The position numbers and the translations under genes were made by a program. From Deltaproteobacteria bacterium (lineage in GTDB: Bacteria; Myxococcota_C; UBA6777): a stretch of 64,000 nucleotides of DNA. The notes beneath the pieces were generated by a model. It had not been told where the DNA came from, did no database searches, and worked only from the letters and a program-made list of their open reading frames with translations. Shown piece after piece: positions 18,126 to 26,681 of this stretch (its first letter is position 1; every line of letters starts with the position of its first letter). The stretch is from assembly GCA_002731275.1 (NCBI GenBank), contig PCBK01000189.1, positions 62,001 through 126,000 of the forward strand. The letters run 5' to 3'.

Positions 18126-20726
18126 TCAAGGAGTCTTGCATCCACCAGGATAGAAGCCAGAACAGCGCACAGATTCGCGCCACGTCGTCTTGGTGCCTGT
18201 TGCGTTGTTCTTTCCGATCTGATCTTTGAGTGAGGTTCCAGTGTTCTCATCCATCAACCAGAGTCCCAGCGTATCAGCCGTCTTGGTCATCGTGCAAGGA
18301 GGTGTGAAGTCCGCTGTATAAGCGGCTTTCTTGGAGATACGTATCCCTCCCATATGACCATAAAAGCGCCAACTCGAACGTGCGACCTTGCCGACATCCG
18401 CTTCGGCACCAAACAACAGTGGGACGCCCTTCGTGTAAGATATCGTGTCTGCTGCAGCTTTTGTATCTCCGACCTTTTTCCCATCGACGTACAAGCGCAG
18501 CTCCTTTCCATCAAATGTACCGGCGATATGGACCCACTTATTCGCGGTGATCAAGCCCGCATATTTCACGCGCAATGTCGTGTAAGAGCGCCCATTGAGT
18601 GGACGCACGAGGAAGGAGAGCTGCCCTCTCGTCTGACGTGAATAGTCAATATACATCCCATACCCACCGGACTGAGCTTTTGAGATCAGCGTCTGCGCAA
18701 CGGCCTGATTGGTTCGGAAGAAGTAAAACCAACCTTCAATCGTCAGGCCACCAGTAGGTTCAAAGTCCGTACCGGTCCCCACATCGACATGGCTTGTCCT
18801 CCCATCGAAAGACAAGGCATACTGTGTCTTTTCATCGACAATACCGTCACAATCATTATCCTTTGAGTCTGCACAAATTTCCTGTGTTGGCTTGCTCTCT
18901 CCAACACAATCAGTCCATTTGCCGCTCGTACAGGTCTGTTGGCCGTCTTTACACTCACCTTTGCCTTGTGAAGCTTGTGAGCCAGAATAACAAGCGCGAC
19001 TCTCTCCTTCTTTCGTGCATGTACACGTCTCATCGATCGCGCCGTCACAATCGTTATCCTTCCCATCGCACTTGGTCTCGCTCTTTTCGTAGTCAGCACC
19101 ATATTGTGCCGCAGTGCAGGCGACCCACTGACCTTTTTCACATGCCTGCTTGGCGACTCCACAGATACCATTCCAAAGAACACATGACGGGGGATTTTTT
19201 GGCGCGTTATCGACTTGACCATCGCAGTCATCATCACGGCCATTACACGATTCATCCTTTGGCAAGACCTCCCCAGCACATGCTCCCCAAGTGCTGTTTG
19301 CGCAGGTTTGCTTACCCTTCGCACAGTCCCCAACACCTGCGAGCTTTGGATCTCCAGTGTAACAATCTCGCTGATCACCATCCTGGCAATCGGGACAATT
19401 CTCTTCAGAATCGGGTTTACCGTCGCAATCGTCGTCCTCACCGTTAAAGCACACCTCTTGGTCTGTCGGCTTCAGCTCGCCTTCACAAGCCCCCCAGAAC
19501 CCATCGATACAGGTCTGCTCTCCGCCTTTACAACGTCCCACATCTTTTGTACCAGCGGGTCCTGTGTAACAGGGTCTCTTTTCGCCGCTTTGGCACTCAG
19601 CATCGAGCGCCTGAATGCTGATAATCGTTCCGCCCTTCCCTACGATGATCCCCATCTCTTTGGAGTGGACATCGATATCATAGAGATCGGAGAAGGCTTC
19701 GCGTGCTTCGTTGCTCCACGTTTTTCCAGCATCTCGTGTGCCGTAAAGCAATCCATCTTTGCCGATCAACCACCCGCGCTCCTTGCCAAGAAAGTGGATA
19801 CCGTAAATCGTCGACGTTGTCGGTGACTTTTGATTGCTCCAACCTTCCCCTGCGTTGATGCTTTTAAACAGCAGCCCACCTTCTCCAGCCGCCCAACCAT
19901 TTTGAGCATCGGAAAAATGAACATCCCAAAAAACGCTGGTTGTCCCAGTGACCGCAGACGTGACGGTCTGGGCTCCATCCCGCGTCAACACGATCGCACC
20001 AGATGAACCTGCGACCAATCCGCTTTTATCATCGAAGAAATACATCCCGTGAAGGTCGATGTTTGTCGAACCAGAAGTCGACTGCCAACTATCTCCCCCT
20101 GTTCGCGTGCGAAGCAAGGCAAAACCATCCCCAACGGCGTAACCACGGTTCTTATCCAAAAAGACGATCTTATAGAGCGTCTCAGAGACGGGTACAGTCG
20201 ACTTCTTCCAGGTCACACCACCATCAGTCGTACGAAGCATCACCCCCTGTGTCCCGACAACCCAGCCATTTTGATCGTCGATAAATGAGACCGCTCTCAG
20301 ATCGGCATCTGTGCCAGAGGTTTGTTTTTTCCAGGTCACGCCAGCGTCGCTACTATGGAGGATCATACCTTTGGCTCCGACGACCCATGCCAACTTCGAT
20401 GTCGGCGCTGAGACGCCGAACAAGTCGACTGTCACACCAGAGGTCGCAGGAGACCAGTCATAGGCTTTGTTCTTCTTCTCGGGAGGTGCTGTGTCTGCGA
20501 TCTTTTCGACAACTTTCTCAGGTGAAGTCTTCTCACCAGCATCGGCTGTGTTTGTCTCGTCTCCTCCGTCTGTATTGGTTTGCTCAACACATGCACCACT
20601 CTGACAAACCTTTCCAGTAGGGCATGGCTGGGTATCACTACAAGCGGTCTCCGAAGGACTACACGCGCCCCACAAAAGTAGCAGCCCTACCATACACACA
20701 AACAGGCACTTGGACATTCTCTTCAT
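18126..20726 (-). CDS. Large lipoprotein: YCF48-type propeller, MopE-type motifs, LamG domain
   Basis: 866 residues from the ATG at 20726, which puts a signal peptide with lipobox LLWGAC at the very N-terminus. A Thr/Glu-rich spacer follows. About 60-370 is a beta-propeller of repeats with the W..V...G.ILHS.D.G.TW pattern, as in YCF48/HCF136 and BNR proteins. About 375-650 holds four acidic Cys motifs of the MopE type (CFNGEDDDCDG, CNGRDDDCDG, CDGKDNDCDG, CADSKDNDCDG), which in MopE-like proteins are linked to metal or calcium binding. The C-terminal 200 residues form a LamG/concanavalin-like domain (FDGRTSHVDVG, GLTIEGWFYF, KELRLYVDGKKVGD). It is likely surface-exposed and involved in adhesion or glycan binding; this role is inference. 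Confidence 0.85.
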   Translation of the reverse strand: MKRMSKCLFVCMVGLLLLWGACSPSETACSDTQPCPTGKVCQSGACVEQTNTDGGDETNTADAGEKTSPEKVVEKIADTAPPEKKNKAYDWSPATSGVTVDLFGVSAPTSKLAWVVGAKGMILHSSDAGVTWKKQTSGTDADLRAVSFIDDQNGWVVGTQGVMLRTTDGGVTWKKSTVPVSETLYKIVFLDKNRGYAVGDGFALLRTRTGGDSWQSTSGSTNIDLHGMYFFDDKSGLVAGSSGAIVLTRDGAQTVTSAVTGTTSVFWDVHFSDAQNGWAAGEGGLLFKSINAGEGWSNQKSPTTSTIYGIHFLGKERGWLIGKDGLLYGTRDAGKTWSNEAREAFSDLYDIDVHSKEMGIIVGKGGTIISIQALDAECQSGEKRPCYTGPAGTKDVGRCKGGEQTCIDGFWGACEGELKPTDQEVCFNGEDDDCDGKPDSEENCPDCQDGDQRDCYTGDPKLAGVGDCAKGKQTCANSTWGACAGEVLPKDESCNGRDDDCDGQVDNAPKNPPSCVLWNGICGVAKQACEKGQWVACTAAQYGADYEKSETKCDGKDNDCDGAIDETCTCTKEGESRACYSGSQASQGKGECKDGQQTCTSGKWTDCVGESKPTQEICADSKDNDCDGIVDEKTQYALSFDGRTSHVDVGTGTDFEPTGGLTIEGWFYFFRTNQAVAQTLISKAQSGGYGMYIDYSRQTRGQLSFLVRPLNGRSYTTLRVKYAGLITANKWVHIAGTFDGKELRLYVDGKKVGDTKAAADTISYTKGVPLLFGAEADVGKVARSSWRFYGHMGGIRISKKAAYTADFTPPCTMTKTADTLGLWLMDENTGTSLKDQIGKNNATGTKTTWRESVRCSGFYPGGCKTP

Positions 20727-21029
20727 TTTTAACAAACCTTTCGCCTTCATCAACAAGGACAACCAGCTCCTGGAAAGAAACGATCCTTGGAGAGCGGATA
20801 TACGCAGACACAAAAATGATGTTCTTTTGCTCGTAGCAATCAAACATACCACATGGAAGGAAAAACGGTCATTTCCTCCTCATCTCCATCAATCAGTGTA
20901 AACACAAAACAAATCAAAAAGGTGCAGAAATAGTCAAAAGCTTGTATTCTTGTGACATGATCAGCCCTGTGGTACCATGCCTCTGTTAAACGAGTAAAAG
21001 CTGACCACACAAACAAGAGGTGTATACAG
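20727..21029. other. Divergent intergenic region with possible plus-strand promoter
   Basis: About 300 bases between the large lipoprotein and the PEGA-like protein gene. On the plus strand, TTGTGA and TACCAT (around 20949-20977) are separated by 17 bases, each four of six to consensus. This is a weak promoter candidate for the downstream gene. Nothing else is apparent. Confidence 0.35.
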
Positions 21030-22145
21030 GTGACCAGACAGCTTCGCTTTACCCTCAAGTATGGGGCAATCATTCTATACAGCCTGTGCATACTTGTGAG
21101 CTTACAGAGACCATCCCTTGCGAACTCATCGAAAGCCTGCTCTTACCTCTTCCAGGACGGTCTCCATCTCAAAGCCGCGATCTGCTTTCGAAACAGAGCC
21201 AACAAACTCCCACCAGGCAACAAGCTCTCCAGGATCCAAAAGAAGGTCAAAGCTCTCTACTTAAAAAACGCGTCAGCCGCGTTTTTAAGCGCTGCCAAGA
21301 AAGAAACCAACAAGAAAAAACAACTCTATCTCAAAGAGCTCTCCGTGAAAGTCCTCGCACGCTATCTCAAAGAAGGACTCTGCACAAACGCATACAACTG
21401 CAAATTAATACGCCAGCAACAACTCTTGACCAAAGGCGAAATCGGATACGCAAGTCTCGCGATGGTCGGTGGGAAAGAGGAACAACGTGCGACCGTCAAG
21501 ATCCTCGGCTACAAGTACAAAAAAGTCATCAAAATGCCACCAAACTGGGCAGGAAAACTGCGGCCAGGACAATACGATGTGCTCGTCTTCTACTATGGGA
21601 ACTTCGTCAAAAAATGGACCCTCACCCTCAACCCTTCAGAGAGTAAGGTGCTCGCGTTGCCCAGCCCCGAAACAAAGACAAACACACCTCCCCGCAGGCA
21701 CGTCGCGGTCATCCCACGCCGACAACAACCTCCAGTCAAACGCACCACTCCCAAACAGACCAACTTCGCGCCCTTCATCATCATGGGTATTGGTGCGGTC
21801 GCTCTCATTGGCGGAGGATTGACGACGGTTCTCGGCCTCTTCGATAACTTCGAAGCAGAGAACATTATCAAAACAAAGAGCGCAGCAGCCCAAACCTTTG
21901 TAGACAAAAACAAAGGCGCCGATCCACCGGCGTCTCTTCCCTACGAGCTCACCCCCAACGTCTATAGACAACAGGCACTCTCCAAAACAACAGAACGCGA
22001 TCTCAAATACGCCGTTGGATTGGGGCTCGTCGGTGCAGGTATCATAGGCCTCGGGCTCGGCGCCTTCCTCTCGCTCCCCCCAGCCAAACAAAGTATCTCC
22101 TCGGCCCCCCCACACAACACCTCCACTTTCCACACATCTTTTTAA
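21030..22145 (+). CDS. Exported or membrane protein with PEGA-like segment
   Basis: 371 residues from a GTG with GAGG nine bases upstream. An N-terminal hydrophobic signal (AIILYSLCILVSL) is followed by a helical, Lys-rich region with a Cys pair (CSYLF...AAICF) and another (CTNAYNC). About 145-200 resembles a PEGA-type beta domain (ATVKILGYKYKKVIKMP.. LRPGQYDVLVFYYG). A Pro/Arg-rich linker and two C-terminal membrane segments follow (about 245-270 and 325-350). The topology suggests an envelope protein with an extracytoplasmic N-terminal part. No specific function is recognisable. Confidence 0.7.
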   Translation: MTRQLRFTLKYGAIILYSLCILVSLQRPSLANSSKACSYLFQDGLHLKAAICFRNRANKLPPGNKLSRIQKKVKALYLKNASAAFLSAAKKETNKKKQLYLKELSVKVLARYLKEGLCTNAYNCKLIRQQQLLTKGEIGYASLAMVGGKEEQRATVKILGYKYKKVIKMPPNWAGKLRPGQYDVLVFYYGNFVKKWTLTLNPSESKVLALPSPETKTNTPPRRHVAVIPRRQQPPVKRTTPKQTNFAPFIIMGIGAVALIGGGLTTVLGLFDNFEAENIIKTKSAAAQTFVDKNKGADPPASLPYELTPNVYRQQALSKTTERDLKYAVGLGLVGAGIIGLGLGAFLSLPPAKQSISSAPPHNTSTFHTSF

Positions 22146-22263
22146 ACACACGACATCACTTCTCCCCCACAACAAGCAGCCTTCTATTTGCCAAAGCACG
22201 ATCACGGGATTATCTTCGTATGGAGCGTCTGACCACAGCGCCTACCCAAAGGAGAATAACCAC

Positions 22264-22860
22264 ATGATCAGTCAGGAAGAATGGGTGCTCGCCTCCGCCT
22301 CTCCTAGAAGAGTTGAACTGTTGAGTCGGTTGGGGATATCTTTTCGCAAACAACCTTCACACTCAGAAGAGCCTTCTCCGAAGCCCAATGAAAAACCCGA
22401 AGAATACGCGATTCGAAGCGCCGCCCACAAAGCAGAAGATGTACAATCCACTCTTCCACATCATGCGATATGGTTGCTAGCAGCAGACACGATCGTCGTG
22501 CTCGATGAGCACATCCTCGGCAAACCAACAGACGAAGACCATGCATTTGACATGCTCTCACGCCTGCAAGGGCGTTCCCATGAAGTCTACACAGCCTTCG
22601 CGCTTTATCACAAGCAACGTGGTATCGCTCACACCGAAGCTGTCCAAACACGTGTCTGGTTTCGCCCTCTCACACCTGCACAAATCAGACGCTATATCGC
22701 GACCGGTGAGCCCATGGATAAAGCCGGAGCATACGGCATTCAAGGACGCGGAAGCGCGCTCGTCCGACGCGTCGAAGGATGTTACTTCAACGTCGTAGGA
22801 CTTCCTCTTAATCGACTCGCCGAAGCCATTGAAGACCTCGGCGCAGGACAGCTCATTTAA
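22264..22860 (+). CDS. maf: Maf-family nucleoside triphosphate pyrophosphatase
   Basis: 198 residues, normal family length. Maf/YhdE proteins hydrolyse dTTP/UTP or modified pyrimidine nucleotides to monophosphates. The N-terminal LASASPRRVELLSRLGI loop, AADTIVVLDEHILGKP, GRSHEVYTA and the late DKAGAYGIQGRGSALVRRVEGCYFNVVGLP segment are diagnostic. It is preceded by AAAGGAG. A yggS gene follows 27 bases later and is probably in the same operon. Confidence 0.94.
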   Translation: MISQEEWVLASASPRRVELLSRLGISFRKQPSHSEEPSPKPNEKPEEYAIRSAAHKAEDVQSTLPHHAIWLLAADTIVVLDEHILGKPTDEDHAFDMLSRLQGRSHEVYTAFALYHKQRGIAHTEAVQTRVWFRPLTPAQIRRYIATGEPMDKAGAYGIQGRGSALVRRVEGCYFNVVGLPLNRLAEAIEDLGAGQLI

Positions 22861-22887
22861 GACCTATATATAATGAAGGAGAGATCT

Positions 22888-23580
22888 ATGGGAGCTATCG
22901 CTGAACGGTTCAATCAAGTCAAACAACGCATTCAGATCGCTTGCGATCATGCCAATCGTTCTGCCGATGAAATCACCCTCCTCGCGATCTCCAAAACACA
23001 GCCTGTCGAGGCCCTCTTGGAGGTTTGGCAAGAAGGTCAATCGTGCTTTGGAGAGAATTACGTCCAAGAATGGCGTTCCAAATACGAAGCGCTACACACA
23101 CTGGAAAGCGAAGGACTGACCTGGCACTTTACAGGTCGATTACAACGAAATAAGTGCAAGTATCTCGCGGGAAAGGTCGGTCTGATCCATACAATCGACT
23201 CACTCTCTCTCCTCAAAGAGGTTGAAAAACGTACTCCAGAAGGACACACACAGGATGTCCTCATACAACTCAACCTCGCACAAGAAGAGAGCAAGTCAGG
23301 GTTTCAAACAATAGAAGAACTCCGATCTATTTTTCAGCCTGAGACTCCATGGAAACGTATCAAGCTCTGTGGACTCATGACCATCCCACCACAAGGCACA
23401 GAAGAAGAAACACGCGCACATTTTCGGCAGATCAAACAAGCCCAACAAACGCTGCAATCACAGTATGCAATTGAACTTCCAGAACTTTCGATGGGGATGA
23501 GCGGTGATCTGGAGATCGCGATCGAAGAAGGTGCGACTATCATACGGGTAGGCACAGCCATTTTTGGCCAAAGGAAGTAA
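22888..23580 (+). CDS. yggS: YggS-family pyridoxal-phosphate homeostasis protein
   Basis: 230 residues from the ATG at 22888 (GGAG seven bases upstream), favoured over an ATG five codons earlier. Alanine-racemase-like TIM barrel that binds PLP without clear catalytic activity and affects B6 and amino-acid balance. The PLP lysine lies in LLAISKTQP (K36, the same number as in E. coli). Other markers are CFGENYVQEW, WHFTGRLQRNK, LCGLMTIPP and LSMGMSGDLEIAIEEGAT. It ends 10 bases before the peptidase gene. Confidence 0.94.
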   Translation: MGAIAERFNQVKQRIQIACDHANRSADEITLLAISKTQPVEALLEVWQEGQSCFGENYVQEWRSKYEALHTLESEGLTWHFTGRLQRNKCKYLAGKVGLIHTIDSLSLLKEVEKRTPEGHTQDVLIQLNLAQEESKSGFQTIEELRSIFQPETPWKRIKLCGLMTIPPQGTEEETRAHFRQIKQAQQTLQSQYAIELPELSMGMSGDLEIAIEEGATIIRVGTAIFGQRK

Positions 23581-23590
23581 AGGAGACGAT

Positions 23591-24610
23591 ATGCTCCACA
23601 TGCGACGCCAACTCATCAGACTCAGTCTGTTTATCCTCCTGTTTGCGATGCCGACATTCGCAACCGGCTCAACAGCAACGACGACCAAACAGACACCTCA
23701 CTTTCGCTTTCAGTACCCGCACAAGTGGTCTGGTATCGCGATGTATCTCTTGAAACGAGCTGAGAAAGATCTTCAAGATATCGAAGGTTTGATGGGTTAC
23801 AAACTCAAAGGGACGCTTGAGGTTCGCTTGGCGACAGGTGGGAAAACCTATGCCGAGATCCAACCGGGACGGTGGAATCCTCACGCATGGGTCGCGGGGC
23901 TTGCCTATCCTCGCAAAGGATTGATGACGATCAAAATCCGCGCGATAGATGGTCCAGCAGGCATCCACCAAACGTTCCGACATGAATTGAGCCACCTGCT
24001 GCTCGCGAGAGCCGCATCATATCGCACTATGCCGCTCTGGTTTGTCGAAGGCGTTGCGATGATCCAATCCGATGATATCGGAGGATTCGATCGATACACG
24101 ATGCTCTCACAAGCCCACCTGACAGGCGTCTTACCCCATCCAGAGAGTTTACAGACCTCCTTCCCAACAAGCGGAAATGCAGTGCAAGTCGCGTATGCGA
24201 CGAGCACCGCATTCTTAATGTTTCTCCAGAAAAACAACCCCTCTCTGATCAAACATATCCTACAAAGGATCAGAAAAGGTGAGACCTTTATGAAGTCTCT
24301 TACAGGAGAATACGGATTTGTTTGGAAGGAGATCATGAGGCAATGGAAAGACCATCTCGATCACCATTACTCCTGGATCCCTCTCTTGTCGAGTTCATCA
24401 TTCCTTTGGCTGATCGCGGCCTTCTTCTTTGTCTTTGTATACCTCCGTGTGCGCAGGCGCAAAAAAGAGCAGATGGCGACACTTGAGGATGAACTTACAC
24501 CAACCAAAGAGACGTTTACCCCTTATATACCGACATCTCCGCAACATCCAAATGGTGAATCCATCTTCGACGAAGACAGATCGACAAAAAATGTCACAGG
24601 ATCTTCGTGA
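23591..24610 (+). CDS. Membrane-anchored gluzincin peptidase (peptidase MA-like)
   Basis: 339 residues from the ATG at 23591 (AAAGGAG seven bases upstream). An N-terminal signal peptide is followed by an extracytoplasmic zinc-metallopeptidase domain with HELSH (H131, E132, H135) and a downstream WFVEGVA glutamate (E153), the gluzincin pattern of the peptidase MA family. One transmembrane segment at about 265-290 precedes a basic, acidic-tailed cytoplasmic end. The substrate is unknown. It sits in a maf-yggS-peptidase operon. A degenerate copy of the pilA upstream palindrome lies inside its last codons. Confidence 0.82.
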   Translation: MLHMRRQLIRLSLFILLFAMPTFATGSTATTTKQTPHFRFQYPHKWSGIAMYLLKRAEKDLQDIEGLMGYKLKGTLEVRLATGGKTYAEIQPGRWNPHAWVAGLAYPRKGLMTIKIRAIDGPAGIHQTFRHELSHLLLARAASYRTMPLWFVEGVAMIQSDDIGGFDRYTMLSQAHLTGVLPHPESLQTSFPTSGNAVQVAYATSTAFLMFLQKNNPSLIKHILQRIRKGETFMKSLTGEYGFVWKEIMRQWKDHLDHHYSWIPLLSSSSFLWLIAAFFFVFVYLRVRRRKKEQMATLEDELTPTKETFTPYIPTSPQHPNGESIFDEDRSTKNVTGSS

Positions 24611-24661
24611 GTGACAAAAATTGTCACCTCAAACCCCCTCCAAAGTGACAAAAATTGTCAC
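24582..24661. promoter_or_regulatory. Array of three TGACA-N5-TGTCA palindromes upstream of pilA
   Basis: Two identical 17-bp perfect palindromes, GTGACAAAAATTGTCAC, occupy 24611-24627 and 24645-24661, and each is followed by CTC. A degenerate copy (CGACA-N5-TGTCA, 24582-24596) lies just before, inside the peptidase gene end. Centres are at 24589, 24619 and 24653. They lie roughly 130-190 bases upstream of the predicted pilA transcription start, the usual distance for enhancer sites of NtrC-type activators. A PilR-like activator is encoded 3-4 kb away. PilR sites in other species contain TGTC half-sites. Assignment to PilR is inference. Confidence 0.7.
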
Positions 24662-24755
24662 CTCACCGAAACGCCATAAAAAAGCGACTTTGCAAAAAAA
24701 CATAAAACACTGATATGCAACAATAAACGAATCACTCAACTTTAGCCATCAAAGG

Positions 24756-24771
24756 TGGTACAGTTTGTGCT
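24756..24771 (+). promoter_or_regulatory. Sigma-54 (-24/-12) promoter of pilA
   Basis: TGGTAC (24756-24761), five bases, then GTGCT (24767-24771) matches the sigma-54 consensus TGGCAC-N5-TTGCA with the invariant GG (24757-24758) and GC (24769-24770) exactly ten bases apart. Transcription should start near 24782, leaving a leader of about 60 bases before the pilA ATG. Upstream palindromes and an NtrC-family PilR homologue nearby support it. Confidence 0.7.
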
Positions 24772-24844
24772 TAAGAGAAAAGGCATAATGCTTTTTGACA
24801 CTCATGATAATGAGCTCACCCCCATTTCTACTCAGGAGAGTAAC

Positions 24845-25393
24845 ATGTTGATGAAACTCCGTAATTTCAAATCCAAAAAAGGTTTTACCCTTATCGAACT
24901 CATGATCGTTGTTGCGATCATCGGTATTCTCGCAGCAGTCGCGATTCCTGCGTTCTTGCGCTTCATCCGTAAGTCCAAGACTTCCGAAGCTGCCATCAAC
25001 ATCAAAGCTATCATGGACGGTGCGGTTGCATACTTCGATGATGAGCACACTGACGCGAATGGTAACCCCACAGCCAAACAATTCCCCTCCCCTAACCTGA
25101 CAACTCCAAGTGGAACTCTTTGTGCCGGTGGTCAAGTTCTCTTCGCAAAGAACACTTCACAGTGGAACGTCTCCCCATGGAAAGAGTTGAAGTTTGGTAT
25201 CACCAAAGCGAACTACTACAAGTACGCTTACACCACAACAGGTACTGGTAAAAACTCCACATTCACTGTTGATGCAAGTGCTGACCTCGACTGCGATGGA
25301 ACAGCTTCTTCCTACAAACAATTCGCAACTGTCGACCCAACTTCTGGTGAAGTTGACCGCGGTCAGCTCATCATCACAGACGGACTTGAGTAA
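24845..25393 (+). CDS. pilA: Major type IV pilin
   Basis: 182-residue prepilin from the ATG at 24845 (AGGAG seven bases upstream). Frames extended upstream overlap the promoter. A short basic leader (MLMKLRNFKSKKG) is cut by the prepilin peptidase before FTLIELMIVVAIIGILAAVAIP. Glu5 of the mature protein, needed for assembly, is present. The N-terminal helix continues with RFIRKSKTSEAAINIKAIMDGAVAYFDDE, a pattern common in deltaproteobacterial pilins. Two cysteines (GTLCAGG and DLDCDG) could close a D-region loop. It has its own sigma-54 promoter and an intrinsic terminator. Confidence 0.93.
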   Translation: MLMKLRNFKSKKGFTLIELMIVVAIIGILAAVAIPAFLRFIRKSKTSEAAINIKAIMDGAVAYFDDEHTDANGNPTAKQFPSPNLTTPSGTLCAGGQVLFAKNTSQWNVSPWKELKFGITKANYYKYAYTTTGTGKNSTFTVDASADLDCDGTASSYKQFATVDPTSGEVDRGQLIITDGLE

Positions 25394-25437
25394 TCACAAC
25401 TCAATCCCCCCTTTACCTCTCCTTTGAGGTATATTAA

Positions 25438-25469
25438 AACCTTCCCAAGTACTGGGAAGGTTTTTTTTT
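25438..25469 (+). terminator. Intrinsic terminator after pilA
   Basis: Perfect 10-bp stem AACCTTCCCA (25438-25447) with TGGGAAGGTT (25453-25462) around a 5-base loop, running into T9 at 25461-25469. Textbook Rho-independent terminator about 45 bases after the pilA stop. Confidence 0.95.
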
Positions 25470-25519
25470 GCTTTTTAGGGTACAAAGAGTTTTGCGCGCT
25501 TTGTCAGAAGGAACACAAG

Positions 25520-26512
25520 ATGCAAATGAGTCCATTTGAAAGTCCGGTTGTACAAAAAACGCTCGCCATCGCGCTTATCTTGTTTTGTCTTGGTGGTGTT
25601 GTCTCCGCAAGACAAGATCTTGCGCTCTTTGAGTTGGGTCGCCCACACAAGGGGCAGCACTTGTATTACCTGCCCCCTGCAAAAACACTTCGCCGGTTGT
25701 CACTTGGTTTTACAACAACGGCGGCTGACCTGATTTGGATCCGTGCTTTGCTGTATGTAGGCTCTCATTTCAACAAAGAGCGAGGGGACATTGCTTGGGT
25801 TGGAAAGTACGCGCAAACCATCACAACATTGGATCCCAAGTTTAAATACGCCTACCGCTGGGGCGCAGCCTTGTTGCTTTACAACCGCCACAAGACCAAC
25901 CGCACGCACACAAAAAAAAGCATTGCAATACTCAAAAAGGGGTACAAACACTTTCCAGAGAGCTTCGAATTCGCGAGAGCCTTGGGGATGAGCTATCTTT
26001 TCGAGATCAAATTACTCCCACGCACAGGACCGGAGCTCCTTCAGGATCATCAGGAGTTTTGTAAACAACCGGCGCCAAAAGGACTCAAGAGAATAGAGCT
26101 GATCAAAAAAATCAAACGATGTTTGCGGAAGATCGCAGCCAACTACATCATGGAAGCCGCAGCCAAAAAAGATGCCCCCAACCATCTCGCGATCCTTGCA
26201 GCCAGGATCATGAGAAAAGAAGGCTCAAAGCAGTCGGCGATCTGTGATCACCTTCTCGATGTCTTGTGGAAAGCCCCCAACAAAAAAATGAGACAACACA
26301 TACGAAGCCGACTGAATATGTACTGTGGCAGAAAAGAACTGGGTGGGTTCATTTGCGAAGAGAAACAGTTTCACACGAGGTGGTATCGCTCGTTTCCGTA
26401 CTTGACACCTTCCCTTTACACACTCATCGACATACCACAATCCTCCACCAAGAAGACCCCCTTCACTTTAGAGACCTACCTCAAAAACAGTCAGTCCCCA
26501 TGCCGCAAGTAG
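25520..26512 (+). CDS. Membrane-anchored helical protein of the pilus locus, unknown function
   Basis: 330 residues from the ATG at 25520 (AAGGA nine bases upstream). A longer in-frame start would lie inside the pilA terminator. One N-terminal membrane helix (about 9-31) is followed by a periplasmic region with conserved-looking LYYLPPAKTLRRLSLGFTTTAADLIWIRALLYVG and DPKFKYAYRWGAALLLY, then TPR-like helices (AILKKGYKHFPESFEFARALGMSYLFEI). Similar TPR-like proteins with an ADLIWIR-type motif occur near pilus genes in deltaproteobacteria, as far as I recall. A pilus assembly or secretion accessory role is therefore plausible but unproven. No promoter is obvious after the pilA terminator; low-level readthrough may express it. 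Confidence 0.7.
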   Translation: MQMSPFESPVVQKTLAIALILFCLGGVVSARQDLALFELGRPHKGQHLYYLPPAKTLRRLSLGFTTTAADLIWIRALLYVGSHFNKERGDIAWVGKYAQTITTLDPKFKYAYRWGAALLLYNRHKTNRTHTKKSIAILKKGYKHFPESFEFARALGMSYLFEIKLLPRTGPELLQDHQEFCKQPAPKGLKRIELIKKIKRCLRKIAANYIMEAAAKKDAPNHLAILAARIMRKEGSKQSAICDHLLDVLWKAPNKKMRQHIRSRLNMYCGRKELGGFICEEKQFHTRWYRSFPYLTPSLYTLIDIPQSSTKKTPFTLETYLKNSQSPCRK

Positions 26513-26681
26513 AGAATCCTCCCCAAGCTCAACACAGAGCAAACTGAATCCGAGCAGAAAAGTTCAAAAAGACATTCACTTACACAGATGCAATGAGGCG
26601 TTGGTTTATCCGAACATGGGGGATTGCTTTGTTTGGGTATGAAGAGTGTAGACTTGTCTGAATGCAGTGGGGGAGAGGCGT

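Noticed and set aside
24755..24844. Longer pilA product starting at the in-frame GTG at 24755
   Set aside because: That start lies in the sigma-54 promoter itself and would add 30 residues before a normal prepilin leader; the AGGAG-preceded ATG at 24845 fits far better.
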